From contig CM042139.1 in the NCBI GenBank assembly GCA_023376005.1, positions 143,029,664-143,093,663 of the forward strand: DNA of 64,000 nt, given 5' to 3'. The notes below the pieces were generated by a model. It was not told where the DNA came from, ran no database searches, and saw only the letters and a program-made list of their open reading frames with translations. The position numbers were made by a program, and so were the translations under genes. Source of the DNA: Doryteuthis pealeii. Taxonomy: Eukaryota > Mollusca > Cephalopoda > Myopsida > Loliginidae. Shown here piece after piece: positions 47,250 through 57,103 of the stretch (positions within the stretch are counted from its first letter, which is position 1; each line of letters begins with the position of its first letter).

Positions 47250-49250
47250 AACTAATTCTTATGTATTTATAAATTGAATAAAAGTTACCTTGAATTGCAT
47301 AAAAAGATTAACGAATTGATTTAATTTAGGTATCAACAAAATGCGCGCCAATTTTCGCTTTAAAAACGAATTAGAATTAATTAAATCGATTAGTTAAGGT
47401 CAAATTCTTGTTTAAGTCGAAAAGTAGTGACGTAATAAGCATCAGTAAAAAAAAAAAACAAAAAAAAACAATATTATGTATATAATTAATTTCTAATACA
47501 TTCTAAACATTAAATTAGCCCCAAAATTTGACGAAAACAGACCCTTTGTGTGAAGCAAATTACGTACTAAAACAAACACGTTAAGATTTTAAAACACTTA
47601 TAACAGTTTCTTCTTAAGATTCAATTTTTTAAAAAGCATTAAATACACTATGTACAGAAAAAATACTAAATCGTTGATATTTTATTTAAATGAAATGTCT
47701 TTTTATTTCTTTGTTTCAAACACCCAGAAAAACAAAGATGCTTTAAAAATATTTTGTAGGTTGTTTACAAAAGAATTGACCGGGAAATGTCATACGATTT
47801 ATTTTTCTGTTATCACTACGGTGGCCCAGATCAATAAACAAAAAAATTACCTAAAATCAGAGAATTATCTGATTTTAATAAAATTTTCAGTGTTGACTTA
47901 TTAATCAATGAATTCTTTCTTATAAATTTCTGAATCGTTTCAATCAAAATGAATCAATGGAAATGAATCGAAATTCTTTAAAATAAATTTTAACCGTTCG
48001 CCCCATCCGCATATGAATTGAGAGCAACAATTTATAAACCTAATTAATAGATAAAATTCTTTTAAAATAAAAATCGCATAATTTTAGGTTTCAAAATTCT
48101 TATTTTTAGAATTTAAACATAAGTATTTATTTAATAAGAAGCTTACTTTATTATGGTTATCAAATAATTTTTGGAGAAAACTTAATTGAAAAGTTAAGCC
48201 TCTACCCTTTTAAACAGAACAAATATCGATGTATAATTTTTTCACTTATAATCTAAAAGTAATTATATTTCATAAACAACAGAGAAAAAACATATCTCGA
48301 AAAATATCTTTTTAGTTTTTATTTACATTTAATTTTCAGATATTCGGTACTTATTTTCCAACATAATCGCTACATTAAAAAATGTTGTTTATTTTTTTTT
48401 TTGGGGGGGGGGTTGTTTTTTTCTGTTCACACCTTTGGATTTTTTGTCTTTTTATTTATACTGAAATTAGTTTCAATTTTATATAATCCCACAGATATTT
48501 TTCACCCTAGAAATAAGGGGGTGGGGTCAAAGTTAATTGACCTGAAAAAATTCAGAATGTTTTGGAATAAAATAACTCATGCATTATGAAATACATGAAT
48601 TGATAAATCAACACTGACAATTTCATAAAAATCGGATAATTCCCTGATTTTTGGTAATTTTCTTTCAATCAAGGGGGTTGAATTGATTTTGTAAAATACG
48701 TCAATGTGTTGTATTGATCTCGCACGGAAGATGGAACTTCCGGCTGAGGGACAAAGAGAAAGATAAAATATATATATATATCTAAAACGAAAAAGAAAGC
48801 GGAAGAGATGGTTTCCGGTCAAGGAAGCAGGGTGAAGATAAAGAAATATATAACAAAGGTCCGTTATCAGATCAAAAGATAAAGATGCGTAGGCGTGTCG
48901 TCAATACAAAAAGGCAGAGGGTCGAGCCAACAGCAGTCAGACGCCAGCCGGCAGCCGAAAGGACACTTCACGTCTCCCGTCAGCAACCACCCCTGCACTC
49001 ATTGTAAGCTCTGTGCCTTCACCACCCACACACCGAAGAAAATAAAGAAGGGTCCTCTCTTTGTACATATATATCTGTTGTTATTGAAGTCCAGTAGTCG
49101 GTAGTAGCTGACTACTAACATACATCACTTTGGGTACAGTGAAAACTCCAGTACTAACGTACCCGAATTTAGCGTCGTGGATTCGATGCCAGTATACAAC
49201 AAATGATGTCATCTTTGTTGATACCTAATTTAATTCGATTTCATTCAAAT
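47250..49250. repeat. AT-rich stretch with no gene; contains dispersed block epsilon
   Basis: No coding sequence recognised. The blocks AATTAATTAAATCGATTAGT...GTCGAAAAGTAGTGACGTAA (47,372-47,440) and AAAATCAGAGAATTATCTGA (47,855-47,900) recur at 58,550-58,620 and, inverted, at 58,740-58,790. A second inverted copy of the latter is at 48,610-48,660. The left-arm partner spans 4.0-6.0 kb. A G-run next to a T-run sits at 48,385-48,415. Confidence 0.45.
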
Positions 49251-49999
49251 GGTTAGATTTTGGTTTGTTTTGTTTTACGGCATATCAACCTCAGTGGGTC
49301 ATTTAATGCCAATAAAGTTTTGAAATAAATCAATTCTTAATGGATAATACAATTTTTTTATAAATACATTTTTCTATTTACCCCATAGATGGAACCCTAA
49401 CAGGTACTACCACTCCGGGTCAGAGTGGACCAGAGAGCAATGTTGATGAAGGGGTGCTCCACATTCCCCAAACCTCCAAAACTGGAACCTCACCATCAGA
49501 TTGAGTTTAACGTCATTCCCAGGACATGTAGACCCGCAGCCACCGCCTTCTAGCACCCATATGATAAAAAGGGGTTGGGGCTTGCCATAAGGGCAATAGG
49601 GTTGGGGAAATCATATAGGTGCTAGGGTTTGACGTGACCAGCCGATTGATCCGAGGGGGCCTCTCCAACCGCCCGTCTAGCCCAAGATAGGGCCAAAGTG
49701 GAGTATTGCATGTCATGAACTTCAAATGGTTAGAGACTACATTACTAATTAATGTGTTCTTTTCTTTTAAATAATAAGGTTAATTGTATATGTGTCTGTA
49801 TAAAGTAAGGAAGGCTCTTTTTTTGAATAGGTTAAATCCATTAAAGCATTTGCCTGAATTTAATTCTTGATATTCTAAAACGCTTTTTCCTTTAATGTCG
49901 CTCTCACTGAAATTTCAACAGCTCTTCCTGCTCCATTGAAAATGAATTAGAAAGAATCTTCTTTTTTTAATGTTTAGCGTTTAGTCAGTGACGTGCAGA

Positions 50000-50496
50000 G
50001 ATTTTAGGAAGCCCTAAACCAATACCTTAATTTTGTTCCTCTTTCTCCAGAAAAAAATATTTGACTTATAGAAAACTAGGTATGGCCAAAATTTCACGTG
50101 TTTTTAACTCCTATGAATTCAAATTCAACAAAACTCAGAAAAAAATGGATGAAACGTGATTTTTTTTGTATTATGAAGAATGAAGATTTAAAATAATCAC
50201 GTAAAAACTATTTGTTTTATGGTCATTAAAACGGGAGAATTTCATAAATTAAAGGCTGTATCTGTCAAAATGGGGTATTTTTGCCGTTTTTTTTTTCATC
50301 TTTTGAAGATGTGCTCTTTTTAATGTGATTTATTTCATTGTTATAATTAATAAATTCATAGAATTTTTCATATGTACGATTAGGTTCTGTTCTTAAGGGA
50401 AAGAATTAGAATAAGTGACAATTTACATTTTTTTATAAAAGTTTGAAGAAAGGGGTAGATGCTTTCCTACCGGAATTTTGGCCATACTTATAAAGT
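50000..50496. other. AT-rich sequence with no recognised feature
   Basis: First unique sequence beyond the inverted repeat. It contains several T- and A-runs and no frame longer than about 60 codons. Nothing recognisable. Confidence 0.6.
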
Positions 50497-50748
50497 AAAA
50501 GATAGTCAACGGGGTAGCTTAATGTCGGTATCAACCAGACGGCGAAGAGGTTTATCCCCTTTTCATTAGTGCTAGACCAAGGAGATTGATTTGCGTCTCA
50601 GGGGTAGTGCCACACCTACCATCAGCTCCTCACTTTACCACACAAATCCTTGTGCTGCTCATACGCTGAGTTGGCGAGGGCCGGTATCGAACCAGAAACC
50701 ATGTGATTACCTAGACAAGTGCTCTACCGACTGAGCGTAACCGAGGTT
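50497..50748 (-). repeat. tRNA-derived SINE, family beta (best copy)
   Basis: On the minus strand it begins GGTTACGCTCAGTCGGTAGA with GCAC, a near-perfect tRNA A-box region, followed by GGTTCGATACCGGCCC, a B box. The body contains CAACTCAGCGTATGAG, GAGGAGCTGATGGTAG and GACGCAAATCAATCTCCTTG. It ends near GGTTGATACCGACATTAAGC. It is not a functional tRNA gene: the anticodon region does not fold. Confidence 0.8.
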
Positions 50749-51062
50749 TTTATTGAAATTACACATAAATTTCCATATTGGTTATATAGAAATTCATGGC
50801 ATTACTACCGAATAGCGAGTTCAATCCTCGCTGGATGATCCACACGTGTAACCTTGTGTCACATCCTACCCATGACGAACGGGTTGGATTAATACCTATA
50901 TGGAAATTCGTGAAATAAAAGTAATAATTGGGTAATTTTTCTGTGGCCATCAACCCCTTAGCACCCCCCTACTTGGAAGATCACAAAGGCAAGAAACTGT
51001 CAGTAACCAGGCACTGTTGACTCCATGTCCACGCTACCTTAAGTTAGATATTTATGTATATA

Positions 51063-51066
<4 letters not shown>

Positions 51067-51111
<45 letters not shown>
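51067..51111. repeat. (TA)n microsatellite
   Basis: Uninterrupted TA directly 5' of the second hammerhead-bearing repeat. Confidence 0.95.
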
Positions 51112-51115
<4 letters not shown>

Positions 51116-51201
51116 CAGTCTGAGTTCGACCCTACCCAAGGGCAGTTGTGTCTAGCCACACTGAAGAGGCATGATATGCCGGAACACGTGTCTGTGGATG
51201 A

Positions 51202-51240
<39 letters not shown>
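51112..51240 (+). repeat. Partial unit of the hammerhead-bearing repeat, flanked by (TA)n on both sides
   Basis: TCGGTCAGTCTGAGTTCGAC (B-box-like GAGTTCGAC) leads to CAGTTGTGTCTAGCCACACT, the same sequence as in the 46.4-kb unit, then a hammerhead relative and GTGGATGACTTTAT followed by (TA)n. The 46.4-kb unit lacks the GAGTTCGAC part but has the A-box-like part, so together they suggest a tRNA-type head joined to the hammerhead. Confidence 0.55.
51156..51197 (+). ncRNA. Hammerhead ribozyme relative with covarying helix II
   Basis: Helix I CCACA (51,156-51,160) with TGTGG (51,193-51,197); core CTGAAGA (51,161-51,167). Helix II GGCAT (51,168-51,172) with ATGCC (51,176-51,180), where the 46.4-kb copy has GAC/GTC, so the middle pair changed A-U to G-C on both sides. 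Helix III ACA/TGT; C at 51,192 before the cleavage point. One core base differs: GGA in place of GAA at 51,181-51,183, which should impair catalysis. Structure conserved, activity doubtful. Confidence 0.6.
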
Positions 51241-51261
51241 TGTGTGTGTGTGTGTGTGTGT

Positions 51262-51460
51262 TTGTACTTTTTGATACACCTTGTATTCTGAAAAAATAAC
51301 GTTCCATTCATTCTTCATTTCTATCTTGGTAAATACACCTTTAAACTTGGTACTTTTTTTACACACCTTGTATTCTGAAAAAATAATGAATGAAACGTCA
51401 TTTCTTTTCAGAATACAATATATGTCAAACAGTACAAAAATATTGATACTTTTTTGAAAC

Positions 51461-51470
<10 letters not shown>
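51262..51470. repeat. Short repeats around ACCTTGTATTCTGAAAAAAT
   Basis: ACACCTTGTATTCTGAAAAA occurs at about 51,275 and 51,362, and its inverse TTTTCAGAATACAATAT at 51,404. ATTCATTCTTCATTT also faces an inverse AATGAATGAAACG. A small foldable repeat with no coding sense; the open frame across it is chance. Confidence 0.45.
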
Positions 51471-51511
<41 letters not shown>

Positions 51512-51897
51512 GGTGAATGAACAAATTGTTTAAAAATGTTTTTTCTTAAAAATGTGGGTCACTAGAGCAGTATGCAAGCAAAAAGAAACTGTTATCTTGC
51601 TTCCTCATTTCGGTTTCATTACTTAAAGTGTCAAATATTGAAAAAATACAATCGTCAGGTTAAACGTGTGGGTAAAATGAACGAAGAAAATAATGAATGA
51701 GGAATATTACTTCCACAATATAGACACAACGACATGGCGTAGGAGCGAATGTAAGAAGGAGAGGGGAGAGAAAAAACTATTTACTATAAGAAAGTAAAAT
51801 ATCAAAAATTGATAATACATTGAACCGACGAAAAAGAGTAGGACGCACTCACTGCACTAAATAACTATCCTAGAACAGAAGAGTGACAGCAGAGATA

Positions 51898-51899
<2 letters not shown>

Positions 51900-51943
<44 letters not shown>
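51900..51943. repeat. (TA)n microsatellite
   Basis: Pure TA tract preceding the 0.65-kb inverted-repeat element. Confidence 0.95.
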
Positions 51944-51946
<3 letters not shown>

Positions 51947-52032
51947 GGTAGGATGGATGGGTTTAGGATCCGACGATATGTTGAAGATAAAAGGAAAGTG
52001 GGCAAAAAATGAAGAACTCAAAACAAGTCAAA

Positions 52033-52080
52033 GGATGAAATCATTCCGTCCGAATTCACGCGGACGTCATCAGTCAGAGT
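52033..52080 (-). ncRNA. Hammerhead-like motif in the left arm of the inverted element
   Basis: Minus strand: CTGATGA (52,067-52,073), helix CGTCCG/CGGACG with loop CGTGAATT, then GAA and a small hairpin TGA/TCA. The core CUGAUGA is intact. GAAT replaces GAAA after the helix. Close pairing for helix I next to the core is not seen, only a more distal AAGTCA/TGACTT. Confidence 0.35.
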
Positions 52081-52399
52081 GACTTTATTAAAGCATGGCA
52101 TACGTTTAAGTACAGGTGAATTTGGTGGTGGTGGGAGTAGCAGTAGCGGCGCGAGTGTGTAGTGATGGGAGATAAGGAGGAGGGGGATTTGGGTAGTATG
52201 AGGTCGCTGGGTCAGTTGTGTGGAGGAGTAGGGGATTTTTGTTTGAAACAAGGGGGCGGTGACAGTAGGTTGATGGGTCAATTGGTGTAGTAGGTTTTGT
52301 CCGAGTGTAGGCATATATTAATTTGTATAGATATTTGTAGATGTATAGCTAAATTATGTTTATATTAGCAGGGAAATGTGAGAGATTGTAGTATTTGTT

Positions 52400-52453
52400 A
52401 TGCTATGTTATTTATTTGTTAATATATAACATAACAAATAAATAACATAGCAT
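52400..52453. repeat. 22-bp perfect hairpin with 10-base loop
   Basis: 52,400-52,421 is the exact reverse complement of 52,432-52,453 (ATGCTATG... and ...CATAGCAT); the loop is ATATATAACA. It lies at the inner end of the right arm of the inverted element. Confidence 0.9.
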
Positions 52454-52543
52454 TGACCTTTGACCTACCTGGCGCCGCTACTGCTACTCCCACCACCACC
52501 AAATTCACCTGTACGTATGCTTGCTTTAATAAAGTCACTCTGA

Positions 52544-52593
52544 CTGATAGCGTCCGCGTGAATTCGGACGAAATGATTTCATCCTTTGACTTG
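52544..52593 (+). ncRNA. Hammerhead-like motif in the right arm of the inverted element
   Basis: CTGATAGC in place of CTGATGAC, then helix GTCCG/CGGAC with loop CGTGAATT, GAAA and the hairpin ATGA/TCAT. Here GAAA is intact but the first core box is changed, the opposite of the left-arm copy. Confidence 0.3.
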
Positions 52594-52635
52594 TTTTGAG
52601 TTGTTCATTTTTTGCCCACTTTCCTTCTATCTACA

Positions 52636-52693
<58 letters not shown>

Positions 52694-52703
<10 letters not shown>

Positions 52704-52840
52704 AGGTCACGTGAGTATTAGGAGGAGAGTCCAAGTACTTCAAGTGAGTTCTGCACAGAGTAATATGTGTGTTCTTGAATAGTGGCTAGAACCATTACCA
52801 TTGTTGAGGTACGGGGAAGATGGGTCATTCCATTATATCA
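52694..52840 (-). repeat. 3' LTR of the Gypsy element
   Basis: Nearly identical to 56,957-57,110 (GTAAGGTCACGTGAGTATTA, AGTACTTCAAGTGAGTTCTG, AGAGTAATATGTGTGTTCTT). On the minus strand it starts TGATATAATGGAATGACC straight after the purine-rich tract. Its far end merges into (TA)n. It lacks six bases (GTCGTC) present in the other LTR. Confidence 0.85.
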
Positions 52841-52848
52841 CCCCTCCC
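52841..52848 (-). promoter_or_regulatory. Polypurine tract
   Basis: GGGAGGGG on the minus strand, immediately before the TG that opens the 3' LTR. This is the usual site for second-strand priming. Confidence 0.7.
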
Positions 52849-52950
52849 TGAGCTAAATTTTTCTGTTGGAATTTAACTTTTAATATTTCTTCTTTTTTGG
52901 ATTTGGGCGTAGCCGTTTTACCGCTTTCTTTTCTCTTAAACTTTTTCTCC

Positions 52951-53375
52951 TCACCCCACGGTTAATGATGGTGATGCTCGCGGAATTTGCGCAGAATAAG
53001 AGGTTGATGGTGCAGGCGGCACATCCACATGTACTTTTTGGTTAATGGGAAGTGTGATCTCAAATGTGTCGTATAACACTTCTATAGGAAGCTCTACGTC
53101 GTTATGCTCGATATTTTCAATATATCGTGGCCTGATTTGATTTACAAGTTTCTTGTGATCAAATCGCTTTCCCTTGATTATATAGATCACTGTTCCAATT
53201 CTCTTGGTATCAATACCGTCCTCCCAGTAACTCTTTCCAGTTCGATAGTTCCTAAAAAAACTTTATCACCCGGTTTATACATTTTTGTATTAAAATTCAT
53301 TTTTCTTTTTGGAATCTTCTTTTTCGGCCTTGGTAGTAACCTGCCGAATACGGATCTTATCTTTCGTGCAAACAT
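52951..53375 (-). pseudogene. Gypsy integrase C-terminal part
   Basis: Two frames in succession. The first (53,375-53,187) begins MFARKIRSVFGRLLP, has a basic KKKIPKRK stretch and continues YKPGDKVFLGTIE. The second (53,190-52,951) continues MIYIIKGKRFDHKKLVNQIR and ends in a P/S-rich tail, SAQIPRASPSLTVG. The pattern of ARK-R...P...GD-V corresponds to the non-catalytic DNA-binding end of Gypsy integrases of the invertebrate K02A2.6-like group. There is one frame break near 53,188. No chromodomain signature is seen. Confidence 0.75.
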
Positions 53376-53451
53376 TAGTTCTGCTGGTGATAGCTTTGCA
53401 CTAGTGTTTGGATTTGGTGTGATCTTGTATACAGCAAGAAATTTCTGTATA

Positions 53452-53985
53452 CTACGTTCGTCCGTATCTAGTCCTCGTTTTTTTTCTTAATGCTCTTTTG
53501 AATGTATTCACGAACCTTTCTGCCTGCCCATTGGACCTTGGATTGTAGGCAGGTGTTGTGATGTGTTCTATGGCCAATGATGAGCAGTAGTCTTTAAACA
53601 CCTGTGAACATTGTAGCATTGTCGCTGACCAATATTCTTGAGGTTCCAAAGCGACTGAATACTTCGTCCAATGCTTTTGTGGTGTTCGTAGATGTAGGGT
53701 GTCTGAACTTGTAAATTTCCGGCCATTTAGAAAAACTATCAATGATAATCAAGTAATAGTATCCGTTCAGTGGTCCTGCATAATCTATATGCACCCACTC
53801 CCATGGTCTTAGGCCAGGGTTGAGTTTTAATCGGAGGGGCTTTAGCTGCTAGTTGGCGACCCCTGCATTCTTTAATCATCTTCTCAATGTCCTGGTCCAT
53901 GTGTGGCCAATACGTATAACTCCTCATCAAGGATTTTATACGAGACATACCTGGATGGCCTGTGTGAAACTCTTTTAAAATCTTT
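53452..53985 (-). pseudogene. Gypsy integrase: zinc-binding domain and DDE core
   Basis: In minus order: HTGHPGMSRIKSLMRSYTYW, HMDQDIEKMIKECRG is the H-H-C-C finger (the second C of CxxC reads R in this copy). Next, HIDYAGPLNGYYYLIIIDSF with KWPEI holds the first catalytic D, SDNATMFTG the second D, and PAYNPRSNGQAERFVNTFKR the E. The three acidic residues are thus visible, but frameshifts near 53,600 and 53,800 separate them. The role in an intact element is insertion of cDNA. Confidence 0.85.
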
Positions 53986-54860
53986 TTTTTTTTGTAAAGA
54001 GTGTGGCATTACCACCCTATTAGCGTACATAAGCGTTTGATCACAGATTGAAAATGGAGATACTTTTGTTCCCTTTTCGTTTCTTTCATTCAATCTGACT
54101 TGCTTTTTTCTTTGCCGAATAAAATCGTCCGTTTCAACAGCTTTTTTAATGTCTTCCAGGTTGATCGGTAACTCTCGAATAGTATTAATCAGTAACGCTG
54201 AAAGCTCTTTTTCCTCCTTCAATGATGCTATCACTGTTTCTTCCAAAAGTTCGGTGTTCTTTGGAATTAGTCTCGAAAGACCATCTGCGTGACCCATTTT
54301 TTTCGATGCGATATACTCCATTTTGAAATTGTAGTTTAGAAGTATAATACCCCATCGTTGTAACCGGTTCGCTGTATGTGTCGGTGTACCTTTTTTGAGC
54401 CAAAAATCGTTAGTAGAGGTTTGTGATCCGTTTGTAGTGTGAATACTCTACCATGTATGAATCTATGAAATTTCTTGATAGCATAAATAATTGAAAGGCT
54501 TTCCTTTTCAATTTGACTGTAATTTTTTTCTGCTGGTAGTAATGTTCTGGGTGCATTGGTTTTATCGACCCGTCTTCAAGTATGCATCAGAACTGCCCCG
54601 AGTCCATACTGGCTGGCGTCCGCTGCTACGATCAGTTCTTTATTTGGGTCAAAGTGTGCTTGTGGGAGGTCTGATAATAGACATTCTTTTATTCCTTGAA
54701 ATGCCTTTTCGCACTCTTTAGACCAACACCATTTTTTACCCTTTTTTTAGTAGTTCATTTAATGGGGTTCGTAGCACATACATTCTCGGTATGTATATAC
54801 TATAATAACTTGCTAGACCTAGAAATGCCTGTAGCTTCGTTACATTGTCTGGTAAGGGCA
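53940..54860 (-). pseudogene. Gypsy RNase H and linker to integrase
   Basis: Minus strand 54,720-54,400 reads KECEKAFQGIKECLLSDLPQ, VAADASQYGLGAVL (first catalytic D), a stop, then [20 protein letters not shown] and [12 protein letters not shown], the acidic RNase H residues. 54,321-53,884 is open for 145 codons: MEYIASKKMGHADGLSRL (end of RNase H), then a linker rich in K and E leading to the integrase finger. A frame break near 54,330 and others around 54,560 and 53,980 interrupt it. Confidence 0.8.
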
Positions 54861-55610
54861 TATTTTTATGGCTTTAGCTCTTTATGGGTCAGGTTTTCTA
54901 CCCTTTTGATCAATTATCTGTCCCAGATATTTCATTCTATCCATGAAAAATTCACACTTTTCAGGTTCTAGCTTAAACCCGTATTCATTAATTCTTTTAA
55001 ATACTTCCCGAACATGTTTCTTATGTTGTTCCCTATTTTAGCTTTTAATCAGTATCTCGTCCAAATACGCCATAGCGTATTCTAGACCAGCCAACATAGC
55101 ATCCATGATCTGTTGGAAAAGGCTCAGTGCCACTTTTAGTCCAAATGGCAGACGGTTTAGGGTATATAAACCCCGGTGCGTATGGATGGTTAAGTATTTG
55201 GAACATTCCTCATCGACTTTAACTTGTAGGTATGCTTCTGACAAGTCGATTTTAGAAAATAACTTTCCTCCGTTTAGCTTGGAAAAAATGTATTCTGCAG
55301 TCGGCAGAGGATAGCAATTATCTCTTATACAGTCATTTAGGCCTGTCGAAAAATCAGCGCAGACTCTTTTTTTCTTTTTTTTTCTTTACGTATACTGTCG
55401 GTGACGCCCAATCTGAATAATCCACCTTTTCGATCACTCCGACTTTCTCTAGTATTTCGAGTTCTTTGTTTATTACCTCCAAAGATGAAAAGGGTACATT
55501 TCTTTTAGGATTGAAAACAGGTTTTGCATTTTCTTTAATTTCGAATCTTACTTCGGTTTTCGTGCAACAACCTAAACCTTCAGAAAATACTTGAGGAAAT
55601 TCGTTTTTTA
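54860..55610 (-). pseudogene. Gypsy reverse transcriptase
   Basis: Minus strand: VGVIEKVDYSDWASPTVYVK (motif before the palm), a frameshift in an A-run near 55,375, CYPLPTAEYIFSKLNGG, then 55,244-55,038 open, SEAYLQVKVDEE, YTLNRLPFGLKVALSLFQQI and AYLDEILIKS. The catalytic box, YxDD in active enzymes, reads YLDE here, and a proline usual after FGLKVA is S-preceding L. Hence the enzyme is likely dead apart from its frameshifts. It lies between protease and RNase H as in other Gypsy elements. Confidence 0.85.
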
Positions 55611-55616
55611 GTTCTT

Positions 55617-55895
55617 TTAAAATTCCTCTGTTTGTCTGGATTTATTCTTTTCTGTAGCGCCTAATTTATGACAAAAAGAGTTTATAGGCAGCTCCCATAA
55701 ATCAGATAAAATTATCCAGTCAATACCGAAAAGACACGAATTCTTACCTGGTACAACGTATACTTTTGAATTATGCGTTTTTCCACCAAAAGACACGCTA
55801 GACTCGAATTCGCCTTTAAATTTTAATCTATTTCCAGATACGCTTCTGGCGACTTTACCAGTGTTCAGTAGTCTTGGTCGACCTATTTTTTCCAA
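55617..55895 (-). pseudogene. Gypsy protease, C-terminal half
   Basis: A frame of 92 codons: MEKIGRPRLLNTGKVARSVS, then FESSVSFGGKTHNSKVYVVP, NSCLFGIDWIILSDLWELPI. The LFGIDWI block near residues 54-60 is the conserved ILG-type motif at the end of Gypsy proteases. It overlaps the end of the gag-protease frame by 13 bases in another frame, so a frameshift divides the protease. Confidence 0.7.
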
Positions 55896-56665
55896 GTTGA
55901 TTCGTCAATAAGTGAAATGTCACTACCCGTGACTAACAAACATAGTACCGTTTGTCCATTAATTTTAATGTCAACGTATTTTCTTTTTCCATTGTCTTTA
56001 ATTTCTTTTTTGGATAAAACAATATTTACCTTATTGTTGGGATTTTGTTCTTTTCTTTTTTGACAAACAGAAGATTTATGGCCTATAATCCCGCATTCAA
56101 AACAACGCGTATTTTTTAAATAACAATCACTTCTTGTTTTGATTTTTACCCCCACAAGCTTTGCATTGATAATTCTTTTCTTTACTTTTGGAGACTCTTT
56201 GTTTGTACCTGCGAGATATCTTTTTTCTTCGTTTTTATTAGGTAGTATCAAATTTGTATATTTCGTATTTTCTTGAGAACTCAATTTCTGAAGTAACAAT
56301 GTCACTTTTTCTTCGTCGGACCACAGTAGACACCTTTTTGAAAAGATAGACTCATATCTCCTATAGTATGATGGAAACGTCATACCGTTGTCGGGGTCAT
56401 AGTGAAATTCTGAGAGAGAGTTTGAAATTCCTTCCACCGAGAAGATCCTTGATCCTCTTTCTTGAACTACTTGATTTGTTAGTAGTTTCTCAAAATTCTC
56501 CTGTTGTTTCAATAGTTGGTTTTGCATTTGTTCTAATTGCTCAAGAATTAGTTGATTGCGTTCCTCATGCAACTTTTGTTGTTGCTGCATAGACGTACAT
56601 AATTTGCACCAACTGATCCATTTTGTTTTAAAGGTATTACATTTTACAAAAATACATCCACACAA
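55883..56665 (-). pseudogene. Gypsy gag-like region with zinc knuckle and start of protease
   Basis: 260 codons. Residues about 25-70 are Q/E/L-rich and likely coiled coil. SEFHYDPDNGMTFPSYYRRY with ESIF and KVTLLLQKLSSQENTKYTNL (about 85-145) match the gag part of K02A2.6-like Gypsy elements. CFECGIIGHKSSVC (about 190-203) is a complete CCHC knuckle. A first knuckle just before it (CKACGGKN in another frame) is lost through a frameshift. The end, GQTVLCLLVTGSDISLIDES, is the protease active-site strand with V where the catalytic D of the D-T/S-G triad should be. The gag is shortened between about 150 and 160. Confidence 0.8.
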
Positions 56666-56940
56666 CAGTACTCAACCGTGACAACAGCCTTATCCTGTTC
56701 CTAATAGTGAAACCCAAAAAGAAAGTCTTGATACAACGTAATTTCTGTCAAATACGAAACCCGAGAGAAAACGAAAATCCAGATTTTGCAGAAAGTTCTG
56801 CCGATAAAAAAGAATTACCGTTTTCTTGCGGTCTAGGTTCAAATCCGTGTTGCAACTTGCTACACGATTTTTTTTCCTGCGTTCCAATTCCAAATCAGTG
56901 TTGCACCCTGCTACATGATTTTTTTTCTCGGGTTCGTTCA

Positions 56941-56954
56941 GATCCTTGTCGCCA
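56941..56954 (-). promoter_or_regulatory. Primer-binding-site-like sequence
   Basis: Minus strand TGGCGACAAGGATC, two bases (AG) after the CA that closes the 5' LTR. TGG start and position fit a tRNA primer site; which tRNA is not determined. Confidence 0.6.
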
Positions 56955-56956
56955 CT

Positions 56957-57103
56957 TGTTATATAGTAAGGTCACGTGAGTATTAGGAGGAGAGTCCGTC
57001 GTCTAAGTACTTCAAGTGAGTTCTGCACAGAGTAATATGTGTGTTCTTAAATAGTGGCTAGAATCATCACCACTGTTGAGGTACGAGGACGATCGGTCAT
57101 TCC

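Larger units (their letters stand above)
26939..49993 (-). repeat. Giant inverted repeat, right arm
   Basis: Reverse-complement partner of 3,225-26,871. In its outer half it preserves intact (TA)n tracts (43,146-43,205; 45,158-45,218; 46,510-46,560), readable LINE peptides and a complete hammerhead fold that are corrupted in the left arm, so it is the more trustworthy version. Similarity ends near 49,993; beyond it the sequence is not found in the left arm. Confidence 0.95.
51981..52636. mobile_element. 0.65-kb element with ~165-bp inverted arms and a central hairpin
   Basis: 51,981-52,153 and 52,473-52,636 are reverse complements with few differences (AAGGAAAGTGGGCAAAAAAT, AACTCAAAACAAGTCAAAGG, GACTTTATTAAAGCA, GGTGGTGGTGGGAGTAGCAG). 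The arms each contain a hammerhead-like motif. The spacer ends in a near-perfect 22-bp hairpin at 52,400-52,453. (TA)n tracts flank the element on both sides. Inverted terminal copies with hammerheads recall the pseudo-LTRs of Penelope-like elements, but no polymerase sequence lies between the arms, so this would be a non-autonomous relic or an inverted insertion pair. Confidence 0.55.
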
